Shown here one piece after another: positions 19,401-27,753 of a stretch of 38,002 nt of DNA (positions within the stretch are counted from its first letter, which is position 1; each line of letters opens with the position of its first letter). Source of the stretch: a virus; the IMG/VR virus record IMGVR_UViG_3300006928_000022, positions 1-38,002 of that record; one strand, written 5' to 3'. Position numbers and translations under genes: made by a program. Below the pieces are notes generated by a model. It did not search any database. It saw nothing but the letters and a program-made list of their open reading frames with translations, and had not been told where the DNA came from.

Positions 19401-22400
19401 TATATTAGAAAATAATGGTATTCTAGTTCAAGATTGGATACAACCTGTTATTGAAAGAAGTATAATAAGCCATCATTTAAATGGTGGAAATATAAGTGCA
19501 AGAAAAATATACGAATCTGAAACAGCTGTTATGACACCTGACACAGGAGACCTTTCTTTACCATTTAGAACAGTTGACGGGTCTGGTCGTCATGTTCAGA
19601 GAATTTTTGGAGGAGCTAGAATATCAGGGTTTTTAGGAAATAAATTAGTCAAGTTTAAAGGAGAAACTAATCAACATAATTCCCAAGCTGAAGATACCGC
19701 TGCTACAATAGTTAAGTTTTCAGATGGAACAGAAGGTATTCTTGTTCATGGATTAAATAATCGAGTTAAAGGAAGTACAGACGCTACATTATTTGTTGAT
19801 GGATATATGGTAAATCCAGATGGTAAAATATATGATATGTCTTCTAGCTTAACAAAGGAAGTAAATAATATACCTTTTCCTGACCTTCTAAGAAGTAAAC
19901 AGGTGGAAGCATCTGAGATGGGTGATTTATTAAAGGAGAGCTTAGACCTAAATGCTAATGGACAAGTTAAACTATCTTCTGCTATGTCTCATGCTAAAAA
20001 AGTTACAGCTAATTTATATGATAAAGATGGTAAAAAGAAATCTAAGTCTTCTGCTATGGGTATATGGATGGCTTCTATGAGTGTAAGGCAACCTAGAAAC
20101 CAAGCTGGTGATATGATTGTTGAAAAGCTTGAAGGATTGACTAAGGGTAGGGGGAATGTAAAAGAGACAAATAGTTTAGATGCAATTCAAACTGCTGATG
20201 CTGATTTTGATTTAGATAAAATAACTACTTACGCAGCTGCCCCTAAAGAAGTTTGGGGAGAAGTAAATAGATTAGCTGGTCACACTATGTTTACATCTGA
20301 TATTGATATACAAAATTATATTACAAAAGAATTTTCTCCATATGAATCATTTACAGACCATAAAAATAATATACATGAAACTGCTTATGTAAGAGCAGGG
20401 TTTGTAAAACTTCATCAAACTATGACTTATTTAAAAAATATGTTTGGTTCAAATGAAATTGCTAGATTTAATGACGGGAAAGATGTTCTCAGTATAAAAT
20501 TGAAACAGAGTACTAGTGAGTTACTGAATAGTCAGAATGTTTTATCGACCCTTGTTAAGATGTATATTGATGTTTATAAAGATACTCCAAAAACTAATCC
20601 TAATTTTGTTAGAGATGCTAAAAGAAGAGTGCTTTTTCATCCAACTCAAGGAATGTTTGACATACAACTTATAAAAGATGGTCAACGTATAAACACAAAC
20701 CTAGAACTATGGAAGGATTCTGGACTTGGTAATCCATATGGCACTATTAATACTGAATATTTATCTATTATTAAAGCTATAGAGAGCAGATTTACAAAGC
20801 CAATTAATCAGTATCTCCAGTACAACAGAGGAGTAACTCAGTTAGATGGAGGACAGCAGAGGTCTTCAAGCATAGAGGATTTTGCTAATGCTTATGAAAC
20901 TATGTTACACTCAACTAATGCTAGAGAATGGAACGGTGTTCAAACTAAAAATGAGAGTCTTGATATAAGTGCTGGTTTAAAAGCTGCTAGAGATTATTTT
21001 AGAAGTTCATCTAATCCATATGATATTGGTATGAGAGAAATGCAAAATATTCAAGGGAAGAAGCATAAAGAAATTAATACTTTTGATTCTGATATTGGTA
21101 AACTAGTAATGGCTATAGAAGAAGGGTATATAGATACAAAATCATATGAAGCAAAAGAAAAGAAAATTCTTAATTCAACATGGGATAATTTTATAAAGAA
21201 TCAATTTCGTGCGGCAGAATTATCTGCATTAGTTAGAAGGCAATATGCAGTAGAGTCTGAAATGGGGAATCTTGAAACCAGATATGCTAGAATGAATATA
21301 AAAGAATCTCCTGAATATAAAGCTCTTGAATTAAAAAAGGATAGACTTGCTAAACTTGTTAAAGATACAAGAGAGATTATGGGAGCTGGTATTGATTTTG
21401 AGTCTGTTATGAGAAATGAATTCTTTGATGAAGTTAGACTTAAAGGTAACAGAGAGGCTAATAAATGGACTAATAATACCAATACTACAGTTGTTGTAAG
21501 AGATGCAAGTGGAAAAATGAAAGAGATAATTCGACCAAATGAAAGCAATGTTAATTTTATAAATAAGAAAGATGTCTTATTAAAACATGGTAGAAGATGG
21601 GAATTTGCACCTGAGCAACAAACAGGGGCTCAAATTAATAACATTGCATTTGGAATGTTACCTGCTTATCATTCTCAAGGAAAATCTTCTATTATGTCAG
21701 AAGGTGAGTTTAAAAAATATGAAGATTGGAGATGGAGGCTTGAACAGACATTAAAAATAGTAGATAGCTCTATTACAAATAAACAGGGTAGGCAAATTAA
21801 AAATTTAAGTAAAGATGAAAGAGCTAGATTAAATAGTGAAAGATTAAGAACTCTACATGAGTATGTTAAAGAACTTGCATTTAATTCGTCTTCAAGGGAA
21901 TTAGATAAATGGGCTATTATACATGCATTAATGCAACCAAAAGTTGATAGAAGTACAATGTTCGCATATCCAATTACTGGTGGAAAGGTTAAGGGGATGA
22001 GTTATGGAAATAAAGTTTATATGCATAACTATGGTAGAACAGAAAAACTATTATGGGACTGGTTAAATGAGGTCAGAAGTACACACCATCATAATTTTAA
22101 AAACTCTGGAATATCTCCTTCTGAAGCTGGTGAATTTATGAAAAATATAATTAAGAACCAGAAACAAGCATTGCTTATATATGAAAGACCTTATGGAGAT
22201 ATGAGATTTAATGTTGATGGATTTTGGACTGAACCTTCCGTTGTTAATGAGTTAAGTCATTTTAATCAAACAAGTTTACATCAAGAAGTATATACATTAG
22301 CTAGACATCATAATAAAAGCATTCGCTTAGCTGCTAATACATTACTAAGATATTCAAGAGGAGAAGGTGGATTGGTAGACCCAATAACTATATATAAAGC

Positions 22401-22623
22401 ACAGAGATTATTAGAAACTCCAACTTCAGCAGGAGGGGGTGGGATTCCTCCAAACGAATCTTTTATGAGAGTAAAACAAAAAGAATCTAATTTATCATTT
22501 GGAAATTATCATTTAGAAGGTATTAAAAATAATATAAACTACGATAGGAGAACTGGTACTGAAGGTGTAATAAAAGATAAGCCGAGTGAGTTTATAGAAG
22601 AAGCAACGAGGTGTTTACAATGA
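13420..22623 (+). CDS. Giant virion protein with candidate RNA-polymerase catalytic motif (3067 aa)
   Basis: A single intact frame of 3067 codons. The N-terminal 320 residues contain hydrophobic Gly/Ala stretches (about 122-165 and 286-316), as in ejection proteins that enter the envelope. The middle is helical. Residues about 1838-1850 read KHAIAFGSGAKKF, with lysines near a predicted beta-barrel. Residues 2223-2226 are R-Q-P-R, and 2260-2267 are DADFDLDK. This order (R-x-P, then an Asp-triad loop, then a helix) matches the double-psi beta-barrel of beta'-type RNA polymerase subunits, whose loop is NADFDGD. All three metal-binding Asp positions are present; the Gly is Leu. Packaged RNA polymerases of crAss-like phages are also giant proteins with this loop. 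I infer a virion RNA polymerase fused to ejection regions. It could instead be a polyvalent structural protein. Confidence 0.6.
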   Translation: MSDITNLLDSLQIELDEQNENLTHTPSPSSNIHLFKSLDNLRNQETQQSQISNKKRLAEAPDSTFGSEFVWGLAESAMVAPGLWESLGKQTGITPDIKQGDIREKLGGYGTEDWDKQSSLGKVGYIAGAGAGMLIPFGAAGKIVQGVTKVGAKVIQVGQKVPFLTRAAGRELSERAGKLIGKSATTISDDIATKVIKAAEPVVSKPSTLRKIRGLKQYDEITKGLAKSELKAVVKKTIPDIADDAIDDVSRIAIDAVTHYSPNNAHEIIDQAVKGIMSMGGRRATGLPADLIGAYAYDAVLGGVYGFAKYAAQEYGRQAWENDGNLTLSKFSKDTDWWNGVSHALDEAKWLGFLGPVRFVGGGTSTPLITVPRFWNKRKGTVNKMLGGIFRNLLPIKNVTPLQAKATLQMMDSVSNGAIRHLAGKHTPLLNKALEKNSGAFWQYFHKNGDEAIGALNEIRKSFRNNAPLIMGKEVLSDLAASLPRMGMGAVAMNLPSIKERWDATSGMSAGDRIKNISSTSFGEEWADIGANILVAMMMTRGARSIRRFDKPASGSAVDTGLQIGLNRGELKKHMTGQDTYIKEVKAGLEALGLSPTDRHNLAMNYKHHTGFPNDYGDSVAQSITETDATFKSINEKINNRSMNSEDISKLDLDTVEKEGKHVDLKDAYVKAAKEANLTPEQTKQWNKDMEITLAIENFMETYLGTGEITHKPMTPKEAREYVKEMSNTQIDGKSLTTQNLRPLLWDAKEGAASRVTKETYSQIQLAYREIAEALGLENISFDKKTGVVLVPEGLQLPNLAIVDASNGDSRLRNAMAQSFNAIHQQGIRLGWIKEQKKVTTQSFERLRGEGVEEAIDVFSQRLLAMHKMVYGENHSIETLRDGEVWNEFMMTADGWHYSYGDGKAYAQRKNVKSFFNNDFDKVETHLEGDEIRRRKLELDSRIGASKVELIESESFNSDEINDINKFIRNANKVYRLANPTERISDKSTTLTYKDAAELKQKTEEMFGNAFTDKDVMRRLESEILQEGIDKIDLKNTDVTYTTSTLSLLTNPEFAGGKINSLRSVRDIDAFLDTMAKEGKPAEEIDMLKQFYSNLHDAVAKSESGVIKFNKETLPIDGIQDGLYKALQEAFMHSRRSNFNELISDSQIISDGLSKMLFETTKELGVIIDTDTDITDAVRESLFKTLSRTTDLSQALLDQITIAKREGNIVALNSIQKRKVDLDRALTELSSNRQSKTANEMYQQVLADLHKVSNEINSQPLNQNEIESIFNERLQLESKSSKTPIIEPPNTISISQFEAKYFVKMADYVLMERALNEPIQTGHSAIDLLEGAKRNIKMNVEKYGETGSTLSELESLDRAIESLKDMEGSKIMTGKEIIESLRKPLVAYMQSQLGAARTLGTLSTEQLASRLYDLDTDLNQIMIQAYATKQVRGLEYHRGKYNVSNETVPNTDRTGFLGIQRLLGLDGQMFVLKSSGINVDGKKFTRIDGTVREEIQNHLRNAEIISEKGASEFHRTLDEEAIRKNQDLIGDREFTLVPIDEGVDLLIDSSPVTIGKINSNFSWDASGKRVNSELMVTLDRILKDGLSSENLKLLEKFQNPNMSKETIEQAIYLTRAISDSKSVVESFLKSQMNDAQLKAEWKRLKMFEHRSGFTGTPENVSFVYELLKETVAESGSRSHALALSKVIKVFGNKGEIPLEFVVINDETGPVDVNGQMNYNPFDYNQSIGRRLEKQLVEVSGITDAEKLEVYDKIAKGKSEVDSVTYLTKDSFEALMSFLGVKDQMIEYLPNGNAMLRAGAIKPVITHSEVLKDGSLLEFVLKTSFQYNKAIEKVIPQGKHAIAFGSGAKKFLTREGKGANTNGEAVNSAIDPGKIPNSMMDNPLSEKINDSVNSLPRGVDINNHTAKIPLSSINLKQASREHTGLIAANTGVHFSRYGMEGMRKWTGIEGRLSDFGRLQQDMWLDPIRRTSIAKEVFGYSQETGDPLVLNTGLDFILENNGILVQDWIQPVIERSIISHHLNGGNISARKIYESETAVMTPDTGDLSLPFRTVDGSGRHVQRIFGGARISGFLGNKLVKFKGETNQHNSQAEDTAATIVKFSDGTEGILVHGLNNRVKGSTDATLFVDGYMVNPDGKIYDMSSSLTKEVNNIPFPDLLRSKQVEASEMGDLLKESLDLNANGQVKLSSAMSHAKKVTANLYDKDGKKKSKSSAMGIWMASMSVRQPRNQAGDMIVEKLEGLTKGRGNVKETNSLDAIQTADADFDLDKITTYAAAPKEVWGEVNRLAGHTMFTSDIDIQNYITKEFSPYESFTDHKNNIHETAYVRAGFVKLHQTMTYLKNMFGSNEIARFNDGKDVLSIKLKQSTSELLNSQNVLSTLVKMYIDVYKDTPKTNPNFVRDAKRRVLFHPTQGMFDIQLIKDGQRINTNLELWKDSGLGNPYGTINTEYLSIIKAIESRFTKPINQYLQYNRGVTQLDGGQQRSSSIEDFANAYETMLHSTNAREWNGVQTKNESLDISAGLKAARDYFRSSSNPYDIGMREMQNIQGKKHKEINTFDSDIGKLVMAIEEGYIDTKSYEAKEKKILNSTWDNFIKNQFRAAELSALVRRQYAVESEMGNLETRYARMNIKESPEYKALELKKDRLAKLVKDTREIMGAGIDFESVMRNEFFDEVRLKGNREANKWTNNTNTTVVVRDASGKMKEIIRPNESNVNFINKKDVLLKHGRRWEFAPEQQTGAQINNIAFGMLPAYHSQGKSSIMSEGEFKKYEDWRWRLEQTLKIVDSSITNKQGRQIKNLSKDERARLNSERLRTLHEYVKELAFNSSSRELDKWAIIHALMQPKVDRSTMFAYPITGGKVKGMSYGNKVYMHNYGRTEKLLWDWLNEVRSTHHHNFKNSGISPSEAGEFMKNIIKNQKQALLIYERPYGDMRFNVDGFWTEPSVVNELSHFNQTSLHQEVYTLARHHNKSIRLAANTLLRYSRGEGGLVDPITIYKAQRLLETPTSAGGGGIPPNESFMRVKQKESNLSFGNYHLEGIKNNINYDRRTGTEGVIKDKPSEFIEEATRCLQ
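20086..20220 (+). other. Candidate double-psi beta-barrel active-site segment
   Basis: Codons for residues 2223-2267 of the giant protein. R2223-x-P2225 is followed by a Gly-rich EKLEG-like strand and then D2260, D2262, D2264 and D2266, with K2267. Aligned by eye to beta' NADFDGDQ, the Asp residues at 2262, 2264 and 2266 take the places of the three Mg-binding aspartates. The Ala-Ala-Pro-Lys-Glu segment after it corresponds to the strand and helix start seen after the loop in polymerases. This is a motif match, not a computed alignment. Confidence 0.55.
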
Positions 22624-25616
22624 GTTTATTAACATGTAAAAAAATATTTAGAAGAGTATTGAGTGGCAAAGACCATAAAGAAATGTCTGATAATCAGAGG
22701 AAGAATTTATCAGATAGACTAAAATCTGCTGTACATGCATATGAAAGTAATCCTACATTAATTAAGACTAACTATGCAAAAGATACAGAAACAATGTTAT
22801 GGCTATGGAATAAGTTTACTAAAAAAGAATTAGACTTTGATTTTAATCCTATTAGACTAGCTGATGTTAGAAAATTCGAACATGGTATAGGGTGGTTTGA
22901 AAAGAATCTGAATAAACAAGCGAAGGGTGGAGGTATTTTTAGTTTTCTTAAAGTTGGTAAAGCTTTAACTAGAAAATTTCCAGAGCTTGAAGAATTCCAA
23001 GAAAATTTATCACAAGAAACTGGGCATTATAGGAATGTAACTTTAAAAGGTAAGCAATTAACTGATGAAATTGTAAATGGATGGCTAAAACTTGCTAAAG
23101 AAAAAGGTGGAGATATAAAAAAACTAAGAAGGCTTGAAGGTGAGTTAGAGACAATACTAAGAAAACCTGAAAAATTTCGTACACCAGAAGAAAAATTGTC
23201 AATAAATCAAAAAGAAATAGAATTACAAAAGTTTTTAACAGAAGAAAGCTCTAGTCAAGTTCTTAATGATTTCAATAAGATAATGAATGGATTAGACGTA
23301 GAACAACTTTCAATAGGTAGAGATTCTTATTCACCTGACCAGATGGCGGTATGGAGAACTATAGATAATAACATGAAAGAAGTGAGAACTTTGGGTGTAA
23401 AGGTTCTCGGACAATCTATTAATAAGGTAATGGCGACTGCAAAGATTTTAGATAGAAGAGAGCAGGGGGTTAGAAATCTTGAGGCAACAGTAAGACAAGC
23501 AACTGAAATGATTAAATCATTAGAATTTCAGAGCGATATTGATTCAGGTCCTGGAAAAACAAATAAAGAGATGAAATGGTTTGATGAATTAGAAGCATTT
23601 GGCTTTAGAAAGGGTGGAGATATTAAAGCTGTTCAAAAGAAATATATGCCTCTTTATGTTATAGGAGCTACAAAGCTATTAAGACAAATAGACCTTCAGA
23701 TGAAAAATGCTGATTTTGGTAATAAGCCTTTAAATGAAGTTATAAAAGACCAAATAGACAGTTTTAGAAAAACGACAACAAGAATTAAAACTAAAGGCAA
23801 TATACAAGACGGTAGGTATAGTCAAGACCCTGCCTACTTCTTAAAAAAATATGTTCACGATATATCTACATTTAATTTTACAACTCATTTAGAAAATAAT
23901 TATTGGAAGCATGCAGAAAAACTACTTGACTTACACGCTAAAGGAAAACATGATAAAAATGATGATGTTATGAATTTAGCCGAAGATTTAATTAAACAAA
24001 TGAATGAAATGAAAGATATCGTAATGAATGTAGACCCTAATAGCGATGCAATGATTAACGATTTAAGTAGATTAATGACTTCTATAACATATTTGAGGCT
24101 TATGGGTGGTAACTTAAGGTCTGCAGCTAGAAATGGTACTCAGAGGCTTTATGAGGTGATTGAATTTGGAGCTTCAGGGGCTTGGAAAGCTAGACAATGG
24201 AGAAAGAAATCAGCTAACCAAGAACTAGTAAGTAAACAAGCTAAAAGATTTGGATTAAGTTGGTATATAAATGAGGGAGCTGGTATGTTTGGCAAAAGTA
24301 AGGACACTCCAATAGAAGAAGCTACTAGGGGAGCAATTACAGAATCTACAAATGTATCTGAAATTACTAGGGCATCAGAATCTGCTTCTAAAGGAGTAGT
24401 AAAGGGAGCAGCAGACTTCAGTTCTTATATTGCTGGTAAGTTAGGTAAATTTCATACTATGGTTGAGGATTGGAATAGGGCTGGTACATTTGGGACTGCA
24501 TTTGCAATCTCATATCAAAAATTAGAAACAGCTCCAAAGTCTTGGTTATTGAAAAAAATGGGTTGGAGAAAAGGTCAGGCTATGAAGTCAGATGAGGCTA
24601 TAGAAAAATTTAGACAAAATAAAGCTGGTAGAATGGCTTATAATTTAACTCAAGACCTTCATTTTGAATATTCTAAATGGGCGAAATCTAAAGCATTTGG
24701 AGGTGCTAAAGGTCTAGCTGGTTCGGCTGGGCAAATTGGAGGTCAGTTTATGCATTATAGAATGTCTATGGCTGATATGTTATATCAATGGATAAGTGAC
24801 GCGGGAATATCAGTTAAGTCAGGTGACCTTGCTAGTCAAGAAATATTTAAAGTTGCTAGACTTGGTATGCTTAATACTATATTGAACGGAATGGGTATGG
24901 GTTTTAATATGAATTTAAAACAATTAGCTCAGAATGATGTTATGGATACAATTGAAAATGTCTGGAATTTCTTTATGGTTGATAGAGATGACCCAGTAGC
25001 AAAAGCTGAATTAGACAAAGAACTTCATGGGCAAGGAGCATGGTCATTTGCCGGACCTAATATTTTATATGTTGCTAATATAGGTGAAGTAGCTGGGATG
25101 TGGCATTTGGGTGATAATAGTTATTTTAAAGAACAAGCAGATATTGTTGAAGGTAATGAGAATTTTTCAAGAAGACAAAGATGGAAATCTCTATCATTAA
25201 TCTCTACTCAAGCTGCTAGATTCACTCAATATACATTACCAATATTCTTTAAAAATGGATTAATTGATGCTTTAAAATTTGAAACTGGTTTATTACCAGA
25301 TAAAGAATGGAAACAGTTCAGGGGATATATTGGAAGTAAAGCAAAAGAATCTGTTCCTTATAACGTAAGAAAATTCTTTAATCTTACTAAGAAAAATAGG
25401 GTATTACATCCATCATTTGTAAAACAAGGAATAAATAAAGATATGCAAGGACATCGAAGTATTATGGAGATTCAAGCATTACAAAGTGATTTAGATTTCA
25501 TAAGAGGAAAGGCAACTCCATCAGAGGTCTTATCTAAGAAACGTAAACGGAGGAAGGGTGTACGTTCTGGAAGCATAATGGAGTCACTTTCATTTATGGA
25601 AGCTATGGGGAAATAA
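22620..25616 (+). CDS. Large internal/ejection-type virion protein (998 aa)
   Basis: The start is taken as the ATG at 22620: it overlaps the previous stop as ATGA and has GAGGTG about seven bases upstream; a GTG at 22611 is less likely. The first half is a charged helical rod. Residues about 480-520 hold a small hydrophobic patch (LMTSITYLRLMGG). Residues about 690-790 contain Gly-rich and aromatic motifs (HFEYSKWAKSKAFGGAKGL, then FMHYRMSMADMLYQW) like those of phage proteins thought to cross or coat the membrane during ejection. The last residues are very basic (KKRKRRKG). It is the last gene of the plus-strand late operon. No enzymatic motif is recognised. Confidence 0.6.
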   Translation: MSLLTCKKIFRRVLSGKDHKEMSDNQRKNLSDRLKSAVHAYESNPTLIKTNYAKDTETMLWLWNKFTKKELDFDFNPIRLADVRKFEHGIGWFEKNLNKQAKGGGIFSFLKVGKALTRKFPELEEFQENLSQETGHYRNVTLKGKQLTDEIVNGWLKLAKEKGGDIKKLRRLEGELETILRKPEKFRTPEEKLSINQKEIELQKFLTEESSSQVLNDFNKIMNGLDVEQLSIGRDSYSPDQMAVWRTIDNNMKEVRTLGVKVLGQSINKVMATAKILDRREQGVRNLEATVRQATEMIKSLEFQSDIDSGPGKTNKEMKWFDELEAFGFRKGGDIKAVQKKYMPLYVIGATKLLRQIDLQMKNADFGNKPLNEVIKDQIDSFRKTTTRIKTKGNIQDGRYSQDPAYFLKKYVHDISTFNFTTHLENNYWKHAEKLLDLHAKGKHDKNDDVMNLAEDLIKQMNEMKDIVMNVDPNSDAMINDLSRLMTSITYLRLMGGNLRSAARNGTQRLYEVIEFGASGAWKARQWRKKSANQELVSKQAKRFGLSWYINEGAGMFGKSKDTPIEEATRGAITESTNVSEITRASESASKGVVKGAADFSSYIAGKLGKFHTMVEDWNRAGTFGTAFAISYQKLETAPKSWLLKKMGWRKGQAMKSDEAIEKFRQNKAGRMAYNLTQDLHFEYSKWAKSKAFGGAKGLAGSAGQIGGQFMHYRMSMADMLYQWISDAGISVKSGDLASQEIFKVARLGMLNTILNGMGMGFNMNLKQLAQNDVMDTIENVWNFFMVDRDDPVAKAELDKELHGQGAWSFAGPNILYVANIGEVAGMWHLGDNSYFKEQADIVEGNENFSRRQRWKSLSLISTQAARFTQYTLPIFFKNGLIDALKFETGLLPDKEWKQFRGYIGSKAKESVPYNVRKFFNLTKKNRVLHPSFVKQGINKDMQGHRSIMEIQALQSDLDFIRGKATPSEVLSKKRKRRKGVRSGSIMESLSFMEAMGK

Positions 25617-25796
25617 TTAGTTTCTATGCTCTGGTTTTGAATTTAGCTCCATAAGAACATATTGTGCTTGTTGTGTTATAGTCATTATAATATCTTTCCA
25701 GTCCGTTGCTGATTCAATTTGTGTATAGTAATTGTTTGCACTATTAAGAAGTTTTTTTCTAGTATAATCATTAATTTTCCAATGTAGTTTTGCCAT
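25617..25796 (-). CDS. Small hypothetical protein (59 aa)
   Basis: The frame runs from the ATG at 25796 back to the TAA at 25617, with an AAAGGAG site upstream of the start. The 59-residue product is polar and helical, with motif WKINDYTRKKLLNSANNYY and no cysteine pairs or membrane span. It overlaps the resolvase gene by 26 bases and is the last gene of the minus-strand operon. Its stop codon touches the stop of the converging late operon. No family is recognised. Confidence 0.6.
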   Translation of the reverse strand: MAKLHWKINDYTRKKLLNSANNYYTQIESATDWKDIIMTITQQAQYVLMELNSKPEHRN

Positions 25797-26247
25797 CGTG
25801 TTTCTCCTTTAAATATCTAGCAATCAAAATAGCATCTGCTGTTGCTAGAGTTACGTTAACCATATAATTACTGGCAATTTCTTTAAACTTTCTTTTCTTC
25901 TTAACGTATTCTTTCGGTATATCATAGTCTTCTTTATAAATAGATTGCCACTCCTGTGGTCTAATAAATTCAGCTTCAATATGAAAACACCCTAGTATAC
26001 CTTGCCACATACCATAATTTGTACCAAATGTAAATGCACTTACCTTTCCATCAGTTGGAAAAACATGCACCTTTTCAATACATACCATCGCTTCATAGCT
26101 TTCTGTATTACAGGTATTTAAATATTCTCTAATTATATCAGACATTTCGTGTGCAGTTTTTGGACATTTATATGCTACTAATTTATCTGGGTAGATTATA
26201 CAAACTGCTCCACCTTTTCCTGGGTCTATACCCATGTATGCTATCAT
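25771..26247 (-). CDS. RuvC-like Holliday junction resolvase
   Basis: 158 residues, close to the length of RuvC. Residues 5-13 read MGIDPGKGG, with catalytic D8. Residues 56-62 (CIEKVHV) supply E58. The C-terminal ATADAILIARYL supplies the last acidic residue, D138, on a helix. This matches the acidic residues of the RuvC/RNase H fold. In phages such enzymes cut branched DNA left by recombination and replication before packaging. It overlaps the Cys-rich gene upstream by 4 bases (ATGA) in an operon with the helicase and methylase. The exact phage subfamily cannot be set by eye. Confidence 0.85.
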   Translation of the reverse strand: MIAYMGIDPGKGGAVCIIYPDKLVAYKCPKTAHEMSDIIREYLNTCNTESYEAMVCIEKVHVFPTDGKVSAFTFGTNYGMWQGILGCFHIEAEFIRPQEWQSIYKEDYDIPKEYVKKKRKFKEIASNYMVNVTLATADAILIARYLKEKHDGKTTLEN

Positions 26248-26444
26248 ATTATTTCTCCATCAAATCTATCGATTATGTATTTAACTATACCACTTGGTTC
26301 TATATTAGACTTTTTATCGTATAGTTTGCAACCTCTATTCAAAATATCTAATGGAATTATTTTTTTTGGATTAAACCACATACAGCTACTACGACCATCA
26401 TAAAGACGACAGCCGTAGCAACTTTGTGGCTTGCTCTTCATCAA
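26244..26444 (-). CDS. Small Cys-rich, probable metal-binding protein
   Basis: 66 residues with four cysteines at C9-x2-C12-x8-C21-x17-C39. That spacing could bind one Zn ion or an iron-sulfur cluster. The rest is basic, ending in a short helix and strand. It is linked by ATGA overlaps on both sides to the helicase and the resolvase, so it may be a DNA-handling accessory factor. No named family is recognised. Confidence 0.65.
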   Translation of the reverse strand: MMKSKPQSCYGCRLYDGRSSCMWFNPKKIIPLDILNRGCKLYDKKSNIEPSGIVKYIIDRFDGEII

Positions 26445-27751
26445 GCTAGATTTAAAGCCTCAGATTCAGAAATGTAAAACTTGCACTTATTACCATTGAA
26501 CCCAACAGTTCCTTCTCCTGTAAGACCATATCGAGCTTTAGCAGATATAATATTAACTGAATAAGGACTAAACTTCTCATCATCATACTGATATGGATAA
26601 TAAACGAACAAGGCAGCTTCTGCAGTTTGTTCTATTACTCCACTTTCAGCAAAGTCAGATAATTTAGGTTTAGGGTCAAATCGTCTTTCAATTTCTCTAT
26701 TAAGTTGAGAAACTAATATAGCACAACAATTTTCTTTTTTACATAACCATTTGTAATCATTCATAATCATTTCTAATTGAAATCTTCTATCTAATGATGA
26801 AGGCATTTGTATTAATTGTATATAATCATCAATAACTACGTCTGGTTTGAATTTTGTAACTTCACCAACTGCTTCTTCTAAGTTCCTAAGATTGTCAAAC
26901 ATCTTTAGTTTCTTATACTTTTTAGCAATTGTTTCTATTAATCCATTCTCTAGTTGTTTTTTACTTTCTTCTTCTACTTGATTTTCTCTAAGACTATTAT
27001 ATGTCATACCAGATTCTAAAACTATAAGCTTTCTCATCATTTCAGTATTATTCATTTCTCTATTGATAAGTAAAACTTTTCTACCATCTTCTATAAGCTT
27101 CTGAACAATATTAACAATGAGGGTAGTTTTACCATGTCCTGGTCTTCCCCCAACAACAGTTACTTCTCCCCTTGTCATTCCACCTGCAAATTCATCAAGT
27201 GGGGGGAAATTGTAACTAATCATTGAGTTACCTTTAACAATCTTATCTACTGTCTCTTTTGCAATGGAGGTTATGTCTGTAGTTTTTGAGGGCATTAAAG
27301 CTCTTAAGGTATCTACACTCCTGCCATGTTCTTCTAGTATCTGTCTAGTCTTATCAATTGGTAGATAACTTGAATTTAATAGTTTATTAGCTGTTCTAAT
27401 TACTTCTCGTTGTATATGTTTTTCCCAAACTATCTTAGCATGTGATGGAATAAATGATGCACCTATAGATTTATCTATTAATCCAGTAAGCCAATAGCTT
27501 GTAATAGTATTATTTTTCTTTTTACATTCATCTCTTATATTTATGATGTGATATTCTATCTCTTCTTTTCGTAATCTTTTTAAAGCCTGCCATAGATGTT
27601 TGCATTCATGACTGTAGAAAGCTTCTTCACTTTGAATAACTCTTTCTGCATCATCAAGTCCTTTAAATCCACCAGCAATAATTTCTGCTAACAATGATTC
27701 TTCGGCATCTACATCTGACGGAGGCAGTTTTATATCTTCTATCTGTTTCAT
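26441..27751 (-). CDS. DnaB-type replicative helicase
   Basis: 436 residues, typical for DnaB-like phage helicases. The N-terminal helical domain opens with LPPSDVDAEESLLAEII, as in the DnaB N-domain. The RecA-like core follows: Walker A GRPGHGKT at 202-209, Walker B VVIDDY at 305-310, sensor-like SQLNRE at 348-353, and a KARYG motif near residue 412 in the usual arginine-finger region. It unwinds DNA as a hexamer at the fork. It starts 2 bases after the methylase stop and overlaps the Cys-rich gene by 4. No primase domain is fused to it. Confidence 0.92.
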   Translation of the reverse strand: MKQIEDIKLPPSDVDAEESLLAEIIAGGFKGLDDAERVIQSEEAFYSHECKHLWQALKRLRKEEIEYHIINIRDECKKKNNTITSYWLTGLIDKSIGASFIPSHAKIVWEKHIQREVIRTANKLLNSSYLPIDKTRQILEEHGRSVDTLRALMPSKTTDITSIAKETVDKIVKGNSMISYNFPPLDEFAGGMTRGEVTVVGGRPGHGKTTLIVNIVQKLIEDGRKVLLINREMNNTEMMRKLIVLESGMTYNSLRENQVEEESKKQLENGLIETIAKKYKKLKMFDNLRNLEEAVGEVTKFKPDVVIDDYIQLIQMPSSLDRRFQLEMIMNDYKWLCKKENCCAILVSQLNREIERRFDPKPKLSDFAESGVIEQTAEAALFVYYPYQYDDEKFSPYSVNIISAKARYGLTGEGTVGFNGNKCKFYISESEALNLA

Positions 27752-27753
27752 AA

